Assembly: GCA_016191085.1 (NCBI GenBank)
Contig: JACPPJ010000005.1
Location: 1-64,000, forward strand
Direction of reading: 5' to 3'
DNA length: 64,000 nt
From: Acidobacteriota bacterium
GTDB taxonomy: Bacteria; Acidobacteriota; Terriglobia; 2-12-FULL-54-10
A program made the translations under genes and the position numbers. Below, piece by piece: positions 41,632 to 51,952 of this stretch (positions are counted from its first letter, which is position 1; each line of letters begins with the position of its first letter). The notes under the pieces were generated by a model. That model had not been told where the DNA came from, made no database searches, and was given only the letters and a program-made list of their open reading frames with translations.

Positions 41632-43823
41632 CGTCTCAGCACCACCTTGGATTCGCTGAACTGTAATTGCTCGATCAACGGACATTTTGTGCCGGCGAGC
41701 GCCATACACGCGAACCCGGAAATGTTTGTGTAGAGGTATTGGTACCGCTTGGAAAACACCACGCCGCCGACCTGCTGACCTCCCAGCACCAAGAAATACT
41801 GGCCGCCTTTGATGAACTCCTTTGCCAGGGTGTAAAGGCCGGGATTGGTCGGATCTGTGAACTGGTTTTGGCCGAGGACGTAAAAGGCGGAGAAAATTCG
41901 CTCGGGTTCCGCGTACGCAGGCACGGTGAAACCGCCCTCCGAGTTGGCATACGCCTCAATTACTGTGAGCCCCTCGCGAAGAAAGCTGGCCGGCTGAAAA
42001 AAGCGCGAATGTCTTTGAGCGAAAACCGTATACCCAGTCGTCTGCGGATACAACGTCGCGTTCGGCACACCAGGCGGATCGCCGTCTATGGAAATGTACC
42101 AATGCGCATTCGCAGCACTCCAGAAGCTGGACGGAAAGCGCCGGATTATACGCGCAGCGACAGCCGCGTAATCTGGCTCGCGCGTCATGAGCCACAGCGC
42201 AATCAGTCCAAGGACGTCGTCGCTCTGGTCAGCCGCGAACCTCGACTTGAGCAGTTGCCAACCGCCACCAACAAAATGCTGCCACGATGAGTACAAAAAG
42301 CCCGAGCCGCCGTCATAGTTATTTCGCAGCAGGCCGTCAATGCCTTTCTTGAACGTGGGCAGCAGCGCGTCTTTGGTGGCATCGTCGCCTGACAGCTTCC
42401 AGTACCACCACAGCACAAAAGAGGGCAAGCATTGGATCGCGTCCACCCACTTAATCTCGTCCATGCCATAAAGATCATATGGCGCGATCGCTGGGATATA
42501 CGTCGGCGGCGGGGACGGATTCACCTGATACCCAATGTTCCACGCGCCATCGCTGAATGGATCGCCGGGGGCACTCGTCTGCATGGAAGCAAACCAGGCC
42601 AGGAAATCTTTCACGGCGGCCAAATAACTCGCGTCCTCCAGCGCTTCGTAGGCGGCCAGCAGGCCCATGCAAGCATAGAGCGAGTTGGAATCGAAATTAA
42701 TGCGATTCGAATCCCAGGCATCGACGAAAGCGCCATCTCCTCGAATCGCTGCAACCTCTCTGAGGTAGTCCGCCATAAGCGTCAGCGCTGCCTTGTCGGT
42801 TCGGGAGAAGTAGACGACTGAGGATTGGAAATAGAATAGCAACCCGCTGGAGTTCGCATTCCTTATGCCGGTATTACGCAGCTCGATGGCATACTGCCCA
42901 GGCGCATCGCCGAACGCCGTGTCCAGGATGTCTACCTCAATCGGGTTCAGGCCGGGGCTGGCGTAAAGGTCAATGTCTCGCCGGTATGTGCCGTTCACGT
43001 AGACGGCAATAATCGCCGCATCATCACGCATCTGGAACCGCACCGAGATTTTGCCGCCGCTATCGAGCTGCGGGTAGATAAAGACGCTTCCGCCGCCGTT
43101 GCTATTGAAGGCGTAGCCCTCGGTACTTGACCAGTCGCCGATGAAATCATTGGTGGAGTCCTCCAGCGTTCCTGCCGGGCCGCGGTACAGGTACTGACCG
43201 CCCGTCTCGATCGCATGCTCTACCACCGAGATCCCATTGAAATACACGAAAACGGCGGCTCCGATGGCGGCGGTGATGCTCAACGTGTGCGCGCCGCCTG
43301 CTACGTCTGTCTTCAGCAGGACTTCGGCCAGCATCGCATTCACGGCATGCATGCTGAAGCTGCCGAGCGGTTCGCCGTCCAGTGTTGCGCCGATGGAACC
43401 GGAGTCGCTGGTCTTCTGCGTTCGGAAGTAGAGATCATGCTGCCCGGCCGTATAGGTGAGCGTCACCGAATTCCCGCTCGCGCGTGTGTACAGCAGGAGT
43501 CCCGACCAAAGCCAAGGTGTCCGAATGGATGCGTCGACGGCAGGCAACGCAAGCTCCGAATACGTGAAGTAGTCTCCGCTACCATCGGAGCCAACGGCGG
43601 TGACTGACACCTGGCCCACACCCGCAATTTCCAGCAGCGTGCTGAATTGGATCCCACCGATTGCCTCCGGGTAAACTTTTGTCCCGATTGGTTGTGGTGG
43701 AATCGGCGGGTTTGCATTGGGGTCACCGCCATCAAAAATGGTTGTAGCGAAGATGACGGTAGTATTCACGCCATAGCCTAAAACCAAGCTGGGATGATTA
43801 TCGGGATAGATCGTCTTAGGCAT
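41628..43823 (-). CDS. Phage tail-associated protein with predicted alpha/alpha-toroid glycosidase-like C-terminal half
   Basis: Carbohydrate-binding-like N-half; C-half SLYACMGLLAAYEALEDASYLAAVKDFLAWFASMQ...GLIALWLMTREPDYAAVAARI; start refined to MPKTIYPDN. Confidence 0.55.
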   Translation of the reverse strand: MPKTIYPDNHPSLVLGYGVNTTVIFATTIFDGGDPNANPPIPPQPIGTKVYPEAIGGIQFSTLLEIAGVGQVSVTAVGSDGSGDYFTYSELALPAVDASIRTPWLWSGLLLYTRASGNSVTLTYTAGQHDLYFRTQKTSDSGSIGATLDGEPLGSFSMHAVNAMLAEVLLKTDVAGGAHTLSITAAIGAAVFVYFNGISVVEHAIETGGQYLYRGPAGTLEDSTNDFIGDWSSTEGYAFNSNGGGSVFIYPQLDSGGKISVRFQMRDDAAIIAVYVNGTYRRDIDLYASPGLNPIEVDILDTAFGDAPGQYAIELRNTGIRNANSSGLLFYFQSSVVYFSRTDKAALTLMADYLREVAAIRGDGAFVDAWDSNRINFDSNSLYACMGLLAAYEALEDASYLAAVKDFLAWFASMQTSAPGDPFSDGAWNIGYQVNPSPPPTYIPAIAPYDLYGMDEIKWVDAIQCLPSFVLWWYWKLSGDDATKDALLPTFKKGIDGLLRNNYDGGSGFLYSSWQHFVGGGWQLLKSRFAADQSDDVLGLIALWLMTREPDYAAVAARIIRRFPSSFWSAANAHWYISIDGDPPGVPNATLYPQTTGYTVFAQRHSRFFQPASFLREGLTVIEAYANSEGGFTVPAYAEPERIFSAFYVLGQNQFTDPTNPGLYTLAKEFIKGGQYFLVLGGQQVGGVVFSKRYQYLYTNISGFACMALAGTKCPLIEQLQFSESKVVLRR

Positions 43824-43908
43824 GTTAATTCCGGTGAGTAGTGACTCGCGAGTAGCGAGCGCAGAAGGCGAGTAGCAAGTGATTCCGCACTTGCGGCTCA
43901 CACCCGCT

Positions 43909-46179
43909 TCAAAACAGCACCTTCACAGTCAGGTCCGAGCCCGGGTCGTCAGAGCCGACCTGAAGTACGTTAATTGACAGCCGTCTGCCGCCCACGTTTC
44001 CCTGCTGCGCCCCGTAGAGAATTGTGCCGCTGTTCACCAGCAGGCCAGATACAGGCTGCGCCGGGATAACGCCGACGGGCCCAAAATCCACATCATCAAT
44101 TTGCAATTGCAGTTGGACATCTGCGCCGACCGGCCCGCTCTCCATCAGCGCATACACGGCCTGAATGCTGACGCCCGGCGGCAGAATCAACGGCATCGCC
44201 AAATCCGAGCCCACGGCCAGTGGGCCTGGAATTTGAACCATTCCAACCCCGCCGTTATTGGCGCGCAGGCCCGGCAGGTTGCCCCAGACCTCCGCCTCCG
44301 GCGTAACAGCAAGCATGTTCTGCTCCACCGTTACAGAACCACCCGGCCCGGTCATCGTTAGCGAGGCATGTAGGATGCGCGAATTGCCAACCCGGAATTT
44401 CTTGCTATAACCATCATCAATGCTGCTAAGCGTCTTGGCAGCTTCTCCCGTGGAGTGCGCCAGAGAATAGCCCGGCGGCAGGACGAAATGCTCGACTACT
44501 TCTGACAACCGGTAGACCACCGCCCCAGTCATTGCCGCTTGCACTTCGGAGATCTTCTGTCCCCTAGCAATCTCCCAGACGTCCGCGGCCGGTTGAGCAC
44601 CTCTGGCGCCAGGACCTGTGATCTGGAGAATCTCGGTGCCGACATTGACGTAATCGCCGACCAGAAAGCCAACAGAGGAAGCGACATCGAGATGAGTTTC
44701 GTCGTTGGTGAGATCCACAGCCACCGTGGTGGTCCTACGGTGAATTTCGTCATCGCAAAGCAGCGTCAGGTCGCCGCTGCGATAATCAGCCCCGTCGGGA
44801 ATCGCAAATTGCGCCACGACTTCCCCTGTCACGGAGAGCCATAGCTTCCAGTTCGGTGGTTTGGGAGGAACTGCCGCGCGGCTGAGAATGGTAGCACCTT
44901 GCAGGTTTTGCGCCGGACCGGCCGTGTCGGGGTAAGTGGCATCACGATAAATTTGCAGCAAGAAATCGCGCGTTTCGTCGGGGTTGTCACTGCACTCCAG
45001 AACTTCGAATGTCTCAAAATGCGCTGCTGGCGAATCAGCGGCACTTGACCAGGGCGAGGCGTCATGCATGACGCGCACAATATCACCGGGCATCACTGCC
45101 AGGCTCGCTTGTGTCGCCCGCAACCGGCAATAGAGGTTGTTGTCAATAGCACGCGTCAAGAGATAACTGCCGATGCGCTCGGCTTGGTGCTGAGGCATGT
45201 TGCCGAGATCAACTGCGGCCGCAATGCCTCGCCCGGTGCGCGTCTGCTGCGGTTCGTGATTCAGCAACTTGGTCATGAACGACAAACCATTGTCAGGGTC
45301 GCGGAATCCCAGTTCCAGGCGATTGACCGTGGCGCGCGTGTCCAGCCATTGCACCGAAAACGAATCGTCAACAATGTTGTCCATAGTGAGGTCGAACAGT
45401 GCAGTGCGTGGCTGGTCAATGCGTAACTTTATGGTTCCCTCGGAATCCCGCAGCATGCCTCGGCAGGTGACTAGGATTGCGTTGAGAGCTTGGTCGAAAT
45501 CCACCTCGCGCGTGAAGGCAATGTGCGATACGAATCGCGGGTTCCCTCCGTTGGAAGAGATTGTCTCATCGCAATATGCCGCCGCTCCGGCGAACGATTC
45601 CCAGTCAATGCGCCAATCGGGCAAGCCGCGCACTTGCGTGAGCAGATCGGCTATTTGCCATGCAGGATTTTCCGAATACACGTACGCTGTCTGGACGCCC
45701 TGCGCATTGAAGATTCGCACCTTGCGCGTGCGGAACACGCCCTGGAAGCTGAGGCCGGGACCTGGCGCGAATACGTCTTGAGGGATCTTCAGGCTGATAT
45801 AGCAGGTGCGTGAAAACGTCAGCCCCTGCACCCCAGGGGGAGTGAGCGAATCAGCCATTTGGTCGCCGTCATCCTCGAATGGATAAAGAGAGCCGACTCC
45901 TTCCGGGTTCAGTGTCCCGTCGCTGGAAAGTTCTCCAGCGCGTCCCTTATGGAACTGGTAATTCTCCGGCGTGCTTACGTCCATTAGCCGGCCGTCAACC
46001 CAGAGCTCTTCAATAGCATCCCATTCGCCTTCGCCGAGCGCGATGAAGGCGATGGTGTATTCCGGGTCCGTCTGATCCATTAGGATCACGTTCCCAGCGA
46101 CTAGGTGTTTCCCGTAGGCCAGCACAATCGGCCGCCCCAAAGATGCGGTCAAGACATCCGTGTTTTGAGTGCTAGGCAT
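43909..46179 (-). CDS. Phage tail hub/baseplate protein (GTA TipJ-like / phage-tail_3-like)
   Basis: GRPIVLAYGKHLVAGNVILMDQTDPEYTIAFIALGEGEWDAIEELWVDG; long multi-domain protein after the DUF2163-like gene; start refined to MPSTQNTDV. Confidence 0.7.
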   Translation of the reverse strand: MPSTQNTDVLTASLGRPIVLAYGKHLVAGNVILMDQTDPEYTIAFIALGEGEWDAIEELWVDGRLMDVSTPENYQFHKGRAGELSSDGTLNPEGVGSLYPFEDDGDQMADSLTPPGVQGLTFSRTCYISLKIPQDVFAPGPGLSFQGVFRTRKVRIFNAQGVQTAYVYSENPAWQIADLLTQVRGLPDWRIDWESFAGAAAYCDETISSNGGNPRFVSHIAFTREVDFDQALNAILVTCRGMLRDSEGTIKLRIDQPRTALFDLTMDNIVDDSFSVQWLDTRATVNRLELGFRDPDNGLSFMTKLLNHEPQQTRTGRGIAAAVDLGNMPQHQAERIGSYLLTRAIDNNLYCRLRATQASLAVMPGDIVRVMHDASPWSSAADSPAAHFETFEVLECSDNPDETRDFLLQIYRDATYPDTAGPAQNLQGATILSRAAVPPKPPNWKLWLSVTGEVVAQFAIPDGADYRSGDLTLLCDDEIHRRTTTVAVDLTNDETHLDVASSVGFLVGDYVNVGTEILQITGPGARGAQPAADVWEIARGQKISEVQAAMTGAVVYRLSEVVEHFVLPPGYSLAHSTGEAAKTLSSIDDGYSKKFRVGNSRILHASLTMTGPGGSVTVEQNMLAVTPEAEVWGNLPGLRANNGGVGMVQIPGPLAVGSDLAMPLILPPGVSIQAVYALMESGPVGADVQLQLQIDDVDFGPVGVIPAQPVSGLLVNSGTILYGAQQGNVGGRRLSINVLQVGSDDPGSDLTVKVLF

Positions 46180-46187
46180 GGCATGTA

Positions 46188-46285
46188 TCAGGTGTAAGGT
46201 GCCAGGTTTCAGGTAGCGCGTGCCAGGGTTGGCGTCGTGGGTGTCCGGGGCCTTGGGACCTGACACCCGGGATCTGACACCTCAC
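46188..46285. repeat. GGTGTCAGGTG-family repeat, copy A2
   Basis: caggtgtaaggtgccaggtttcaggta ... gggacctgacacccgggatctgacacctcac. Confidence 0.6.
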
Positions 46286-46983
46286 AGCTCCTCCCACGGG
46301 CGGATCAATTGTCCTAATCTCCTGGCGGGTGTCAGAGAATCCGGGAGTTGACCCTCGACTGCCAGCGTCAGATCACGGGAGATATGAATGAAGCCCGAGA
46401 AGCGATGCTGGCGTCCGCGTGCCTGGCAGGAAAGAAAGTCTTTCGGGCAAGTAGAAAACGGACTGCCCGTTGTGGGGTCTTCGGGATCTGTACCGGGTAC
46501 GTATCCGCAGTTATTGTCTTTGAAGGTCCACACGCATGCCGCCGAGCATTTGCGAACCGGCACCTCCGTGGCAATTGGGTCGAGGTCTCCCGATAGAGTT
46601 AAATGAGCGCTCCGATCGTTGACGCGGATCTCAGACACGCGTCCAACGAATAGTGTCAGGGCTTCATTGCAATTGAGAAACAAACGCTGTAGCGTCGCTT
46701 CACTGCCCTGAATGGCGTCGCGCTCCTGCTGCAGCATCTTGGCCGCGTCGAGCGTGATGTTCTGCAACCGAACGGTTACGGGCTCCACCTGCAGTTTTTG
46801 CGTATACCGAACTGGCGAGGCGACAGTCAGCCACGGTTCATACCAGTTGTCCTGGAACGAAACCTTGTCTTCGGCAAAGCGGTACGCATTCTGGCCAACT
46901 TGAAATGACAGCAAGTGGCAGACAGAAGTTTTGCTCTTCGCGATTGCGTTTTGAATGGCGGGACTAAGCGTTCTCATATCCAC
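46282..46983 (-). CDS. DUF2163/phage BR0599-like tail protein
   Basis: LLSFQVGQNAYRFAEDKVSF, VPVRKCSAACVWTFKDNNCGY cysteine motif. Confidence 0.75.
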   Translation of the reverse strand: MDMRTLSPAIQNAIAKSKTSVCHLLSFQVGQNAYRFAEDKVSFQDNWYEPWLTVASPVRYTQKLQVEPVTVRLQNITLDAAKMLQQERDAIQGSEATLQRLFLNCNEALTLFVGRVSEIRVNDRSAHLTLSGDLDPIATEVPVRKCSAACVWTFKDNNCGYVPGTDPEDPTTGSPFSTCPKDFLSCQARGRQHRFSGFIHISRDLTLAVEGQLPDSLTPARRLGQLIRPWEEL

Positions 46984-47043
46984 CGATTTCGCCGGTTAAA
47001 CAGATTGCACAGATGGTTCTTTTGAAAATCTGCAATCTGCCGA

Positions 47044-47640
47044 TCAAGTCAAATAATCCAAACTGACGGGCCCGCCTCCCACGATGCGTACCCGGTGCAA
47101 CGCGAGCACCACGTCCGTCTTTGGATTTTCACCACCCGTCAAAGCCTCGTCCAAGTAGATCTGACCAAACGAGCCGTTCACGCGGTAACCGTACCCGGGG
47201 TAGACGAACAGCTTGCCGTTGGCTCCCATATCCGTCGCCTGCGCCACGGGAACGGTGCCGAACGGGTTCGCGGTTGCGAATGAAGGATACACAGCCATGG
47301 CGACACCGACGGCTTCAATCAATTCCAGCCGCATGTTTATTTGCTCGTGACCGACCTCTTCGTATATCGGCTCGGAGTTGAAATAAACCGAGTAGCTACG
47401 TGCGGCCGTCTTGTCTTCGAATGTGAAAAAATCGGTCATCATTTGCAGCCGAAACTGCTCGATCTCATCCCAGTCCGCTTTGCTGCGGCGACTGAATACC
47501 AGATCGAAGATGCGACGTGGAGCAGCTTTCTGGCGGAAATATTCACGTGCGCTCTCAACGCGTCCGCGAAGAACGTTTGATTCCTTGCTTCGCGTCACCG
47601 TGTAATCCGGGTCTACCGGAAAGGAATCAGTAGTTGCCAT
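47044..47640 (-). CDS. DUF2460-like tail protein (distal tail)
   Basis: Position upstream of the DUF2163-like gene; FDLVFSRRSKADWDEIEQFRLQMMTDFFTFEDKTAARSYSVYF. Confidence 0.6.
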   Translation of the reverse strand: MATTDSFPVDPDYTVTRSKESNVLRGRVESAREYFRQKAAPRRIFDLVFSRRSKADWDEIEQFRLQMMTDFFTFEDKTAARSYSVYFNSEPIYEEVGHEQINMRLELIEAVGVAMAVYPSFATANPFGTVPVAQATDMGANGKLFVYPGYGYRVNGSFGQIYLDEALTGGENPKTDVVLALHRVRIVGGGPVSLDYLT

Positions 47641-47644
47641 TCGC

Positions 47645-48925
47645 TTATCCTCTTAATGCGCGGCTGGCAGGGCCTCCGCGTCTCAGCACGACGAGCAACC
47701 CTTCATCGAGTGCTTGCGGATTGCTCTTCAAGAAATTCGCCAGCGTGGATGCGCTGGCAGGTTCGATGGAAATGCTCGATGCCGCGGTAGCCGTTCCCAC
47801 AGTTCCGGAATTCAGGCCTTGCAGTACGGTGGTACCGATGCGATCCACGGCTTGCCGCGTCATGACAAATTCGCCTGCATGGACAAGGGCGAGCATGCCC
47901 GTTGCCGACGAGGCGCCCGCGCTTCCGACGTAGCCGCCTGAGGCGAACTCGGGAACGGGGAGCATACTCAGAACTTGCCGACGGCGATTGCGCTCGTCTT
48001 CCGTCTGGCCGATAGCGTTGACAATCTGATCGAAGTAGGGCCGCTGCGTGGCCGCCGATTGCCTGCGGACCCACTTGCTCTCCATTTGCTGCCAGATCTT
48101 GTAAGCCTGATCGATTGAGGTCGCGTAATCACGCCGGAACGCGTAGTAGTCATCCAGAATCTGGCGCAACTGCGCGAAGCCTTGATTTGCTATGTCAGCA
48201 TCATGCCTCTTGTTCTTTCCGTCGCCGCCGCTCAGCAAGCCCACGATTCCGCCGATAGCCGCCCCGACCGCCGTGCCGATTCCGGGCATAATGCTGGTGC
48301 CGATCATCGCGCCACCGGCCATACCGCCCAGCGCGCTCACAGCGCGATTTGAGTTGCCTACAGTCAGGGAACCGACCGTGAAGCCTGCCATGGCGAGTCC
48401 GGTGCCGGAGAGTGGTCCGATGCCGTGGCTGAAGACGTCGCCCAGTGCGCGCCCGGATCTTCCGCCGGTAGGTAAGCCGAGCGTGGAAGCCAGGCTCGGC
48501 GCCCGATTGCTATAAATCATCCCGGGATTGCTTACTGCAATCCCGTCCCGGCCGCCGGTGGCGTTCCCGACAGCGGCGCCAAACAGCGCAAGCAGCTCCT
48601 GCCGCGCAGCCCGAAACACCTGCTGGGCGGTTTTGGCTTCGCGTGTCAAACTCTTCTGGCGGTCTTCTATTTGCTTGAGAACGGATGCATGTTTCGTGCC
48701 GGCGGCGCTGCCCTGGTTGATCTCCTGAGTGAGGCCCGCTTGCGTTCGCGTGAGGTTGCTCAACCCGGCCATGCCAGTTTTGGACATCTCAGTCATCGCC
48801 GATTGCGTCCGGGCGAATCCGGCCGTGGCCGACTGGTTGAATGCGTCCAGCGCGGAGTGGGCGCGCGCGACGCCGCTCAGGTCTTCATCCACGCTCAGTT
48901 GAACTCTGACTTTGTGTGTCGCCAT
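47645..48925 (-). CDS. Tape measure protein (short)
   Basis: Gly-rich hydrophobic segment GGAMIGTSIMPGIGTAVGAAIGGIVGLL; C-term FASGGYVGSAGASSATGMLALVHAGEFVMTRQAVDRIG; start refined to MATHKVRVQ. Confidence 0.75.
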   Translation of the reverse strand: MATHKVRVQLSVDEDLSGVARAHSALDAFNQSATAGFARTQSAMTEMSKTGMAGLSNLTRTQAGLTQEINQGSAAGTKHASVLKQIEDRQKSLTREAKTAQQVFRAARQELLALFGAAVGNATGGRDGIAVSNPGMIYSNRAPSLASTLGLPTGGRSGRALGDVFSHGIGPLSGTGLAMAGFTVGSLTVGNSNRAVSALGGMAGGAMIGTSIMPGIGTAVGAAIGGIVGLLSGGDGKNKRHDADIANQGFAQLRQILDDYYAFRRDYATSIDQAYKIWQQMESKWVRRQSAATQRPYFDQIVNAIGQTEDERNRRRQVLSMLPVPEFASGGYVGSAGASSATGMLALVHAGEFVMTRQAVDRIGTTVLQGLNSGTVGTATAASSISIEPASASTLANFLKSNPQALDEGLLVVLRRGGPASRALRG

Positions 48926-48969
48926 TGTATTCCCTGGTGTCCTGCCACCTAACACCTGACGCCTGTCAC

Positions 48970-49419
48970 CTACTTGAACTCCGTACCGCACCCGCCGCAG
49001 AAGCTGGCGCCGCGAGCGTTCACCGACTGGCAATGCGGGCAGGAGCTGTGCGACGCCCAGAATTTCTCGCGCTCGTACCGGAACAGTGCCAAGCCGCGTG
49101 CCTCCTCCGCCGTGAGGTCATCGAGCGTGAACTGCACTCCCGCCGCGATGCGGTCCAGCCATCCGAGATGTGAGATCCACAACTCGAACGCATGCGGAAT
49201 TCTGCCGTTGCCGATGAAATCCAGCCGTACAGGATTTATCGCCGCCTGCTGCCGCAGCGCGCGCCGGCGCGCCGCAAGGGGAGATTCAGCTTGTCTGGTG
49301 GCGCTTTCGATAAACGCCGGAATAAACCGTGACAGCGCCGCCAGATCCCGTGATGCTTCGATGAAATGCATATCTAGACCAGCAAATAGTCGAGAGCCAG
49401 CCAGCGAATGGAGAGCCAC
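48970..49419 (-). CDS. Small tail-module protein with C-terminal zinc ribbon
   Basis: C-term CPHCQSVNARGASFCGGCGTEFK; located between tail chaperone-like gene and tape measure. Confidence 0.6.
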   Translation of the reverse strand: MALHSLAGSRLFAGLDMHFIEASRDLAALSRFIPAFIESATRQAESPLAARRRALRQQAAINPVRLDFIGNGRIPHAFELWISHLGWLDRIAAGVQFTLDDLTAEEARGLALFRYEREKFWASHSSCPHCQSVNARGASFCGGCGTEFK

Positions 49420-49422
49420 TCG

Positions 49423-50205
49423 CTAGTCGCTACTCGCCACTCGCTCTTCTTCCGCTTCCGAGTCTTCGAAATTAAACAGTGCGGCGACCGCGGTTTGCTT
49501 ATGTAACGCGTCCATCCACTTCACGGCATCCTCGCGGGTTGCCGCCTGACCGCTAACCGAGTAGCCACGGACGCCGGTGACCAACTCATCGTAAAACCTC
49601 ACCATCTCCCGCAAGCGCGATGGCAGCAGCGATTTTTCGGTCCTGCTTCCTCGAACGTAAAGCGCCGTGGAGACGACGCGGCTGAACTCCTTCTGCTGCC
49701 GGACAGTTGGCCTCCGCAGCGTATGCACCAGGCCGGTATATTCCTTCCCGCCACGGCCCGCTTCGAGGTGCACTTCTACCTCCGCGGGATCGAAGTGGTA
49801 CACCTCCGTTTCGTCACCTGCGGTTGGGAAGACCTGCGCCAGAAGCTGGATGGCGGCCATTTTATGCAGCACGGGTATCTGCTCGCGCCAGCTCTCCGGA
49901 AACGCGTCGCGAAGCTCCTTACTGTTCGCTGTCTCCTGTTCCCGACTTCCTACACAGTAGCCTTCAACCCGAACGATGATGCGGTCCCAGATAGCTTCAG
50001 CGGCTTCGGCGCGCTCCTGATCGAATCGAGTGTGCGCACCCACCACCTCCACGGAACGATTCAACTTCGTCTCGTACTCCAGCCAGTCGGCAAACTGCGG
50101 CGGGCGAAACTGGTGCACCACGCGGAATTTTCTCCCGCCTTCCCGGAACGTGATGGGCGTCGCGATCTCCGCCGGTTTCAGATCAAATGTATTAGCATTT
50201 TCCAT
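49423..50205 (-). CDS. Tail assembly chaperone-like protein
   Basis: Position between tail tube and tape measure; 260 aa intact ORF. Confidence 0.5.
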   Translation of the reverse strand: MENANTFDLKPAEIATPITFREGGRKFRVVHQFRPPQFADWLEYETKLNRSVEVVGAHTRFDQERAEAAEAIWDRIIVRVEGYCVGSREQETANSKELRDAFPESWREQIPVLHKMAAIQLLAQVFPTAGDETEVYHFDPAEVEVHLEAGRGGKEYTGLVHTLRRPTVRQQKEFSRVVSTALYVRGSRTEKSLLPSRLREMVRFYDELVTGVRGYSVSGQAATREDAVKWMDALHKQTAVAALFNFEDSEAEEERVASSD

Positions 50206-50242
50206 TCTGACCTCTGACTCCTGACGAACTAGCGGCTCGATT

Positions 50243-50308
50243 GTAAGGGCACGGTTTTAACCGTGCCGAACAAGGTACGTGTGCCAGGCGGTTTTAACCG
50301 CTGAGGTT
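50243..50308. repeat. GGGCACGGTTTTAACCGTGCC-family palindromic repeat, copy E1 (short)
   Basis: taagggcacggttttaaccgtgccg ... caggcggttttaaccgctgagg. Confidence 0.75.
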
Positions 50309-50336
50309 CACAAGTCCCGCTCCTGACTGCTGGCTT

Positions 50337-51401
50337 CTACGACTGCAGATACGCAGGCACGGTGTTGGTGACGGTGATTTGAAGAGGTTCGTTGGGCGTG
50401 CCGCCGGCGTCTTTGTAGATGTCCGTCTCGCCAGCCGACACTTTGTATACCAACAGGTCGCCATTGGCTGCCGCAATCGGCATGGCAGTGATGCGAACGG
50501 CCGGAAACTTGATCTCGCAGTCGTGCATCTCCGGCTGTCCGTTCAATATGCGGTCTCCGGTGAATTTGAAGCTGACCTCTAGCAGCGATCCGTTGACGAA
50601 GTCATCCAGCAGGTCGGTGCTGCTCGAATCGACGAGTATCTGAGCCTCGAACGTGGCGCGACGCGCCCCGGCCCACATACGTGCAGCGTACATACCTCCG
50701 CCGGGCGTATAGCCGTTTTGCACGTCGAGGTTTTGCGTGACGCGAACGGTGAAATCCAGCACGCGCTGCGAAAGATCCAGCGGCGCGCCTTGCGGGCCGA
50801 TCAGAACAGCGAGCCCGCCCATATCGAACACCGAGACGGGTGTGAGCGCGGGTGGCTGCATGGCGCCGTTAGTGGTCTTGCCGCTACCGACAAGGTTGAT
50901 CTGCAACTGCGCCACCTCGCGTCGGCTACCCGTTATGATGAAGTCGGCTACCGCAAGCGACTCCAGCCGCCGCTCGAATGACGGCTGCGCTCCCAGTTGC
51001 TCGTAGATCGTCGTCACCGGAACCTGCTTTCCGGCCGATGCGTCGAAAAATGTGATGACGTGACGGTAGGCAGTGGGATTGTTCGCCGCATTCGGCTGCG
51101 TCGTCACAACGTTCCCCATGCCGAACGCCGCCGCCCAGCCTGCCATTAACGAGCTCAGGTCCACGGTTCGCGCCAGGCGTAGCTCGCGCGTTAACTCGCG
51201 AAACGCAGTAGGGAACTCATGTCCCTTGCCGTACTGGTTGTCGTCGGAGTACGACGTGCGGCTGAGTTCCGCCACGTCGGCTCCGATCATGGCGACCTGC
51301 TGCGTAAGATTTATGTCGGCGACCAGCGTTGAGTAACTGGCCTGCTTTTTGTTCGAGAATGCCCATCGAACGTCGTGCATTCGTTGAGGCGAGAAGGGCA
51401 T
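50337..51401 (-). CDS. Phage tail tube-like protein
   Basis: 354 aa; SYSDDNQYGKGHEFPTAFRELTRELRLARTVDLSS; position in tail module. Confidence 0.6.
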   Translation of the reverse strand: MPFSPQRMHDVRWAFSNKKQASYSTLVADINLTQQVAMIGADVAELSRTSYSDDNQYGKGHEFPTAFRELTRELRLARTVDLSSLMAGWAAAFGMGNVVTTQPNAANNPTAYRHVITFFDASAGKQVPVTTIYEQLGAQPSFERRLESLAVADFIITGSRREVAQLQINLVGSGKTTNGAMQPPALTPVSVFDMGGLAVLIGPQGAPLDLSQRVLDFTVRVTQNLDVQNGYTPGGGMYAARMWAGARRATFEAQILVDSSSTDLLDDFVNGSLLEVSFKFTGDRILNGQPEMHDCEIKFPAVRITAMPIAAANGDLLVYKVSAGETDIYKDAGGTPNEPLQITVTNTVPAYLQS

Positions 51402-51416
51402 GAATACCTCCAGGAG

Positions 51417-51492
51417 TGGTCAGAGGTGAGTGGTGAGTGGCGAGTGGGCAGTATTCCTTGCTCACCATTCGCCGCTCGCTGTTCACTAGCGG
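51417..51492. repeat. GAGTGGCGAGTGG-family repeat
   Basis: ggtcagaggtgagtggtgagtggcgagtgggcag ... ctcaccattcgccgctcgctgttcactagc. Confidence 0.7.
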
Positions 51493-51493
51493 T

Positions 51494-51952
51494 TTATCCG
51501 CCTTGCATTACTTCCTCTGCTGTTACGGTCAATTTGGCGTGCCAGCAAAGCACGGTACGAAAAAACATAACGCTGTTGAACTGCTGCACCTGGACCGGTG
51601 TTGAAAGCCACCCGGCGTCGCTCGGCAGTTTGCGATTGTTGTGAAGGGCCGAACGCACGGCTTCCGCCATCTCCTGGTGCAGTCTCTCGGAATCGGCGGC
51701 TGAAGCGACCGCGCGATAGCCTTCGATGGTGATGGTGTGCCGGTCCCGCACATTTTTGTCGCCGGCGCCGAGATCGTGCGCCGCAGTGGATTCACGCGTA
51801 ACGATCCAGCAGTGCAGCACGCCGCCGGAGACGTAGGTGTCCAGGCGCTCGCGCTCCGAGGCCGCGTACCGGGAATAGTCCAGCACTTTCCCGATGCCCT
51901 GCACCTGTTCGAGCAAGCTCACGATGGAATCGACGACGTTGCTGAGCGCCAC
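51494..51952 (-). CDS. Phage tail completion/minor structural protein
   Basis: 152 aa; position between head and tail tube genes. Confidence 0.5.
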   Translation of the reverse strand: MALSNVVDSIVSLLEQVQGIGKVLDYSRYAASERERLDTYVSGGVLHCWIVTRESTAAHDLGAGDKNVRDRHTITIEGYRAVASAADSERLHQEMAEAVRSALHNNRKLPSDAGWLSTPVQVQQFNSVMFFRTVLCWHAKLTVTAEEVMQGG

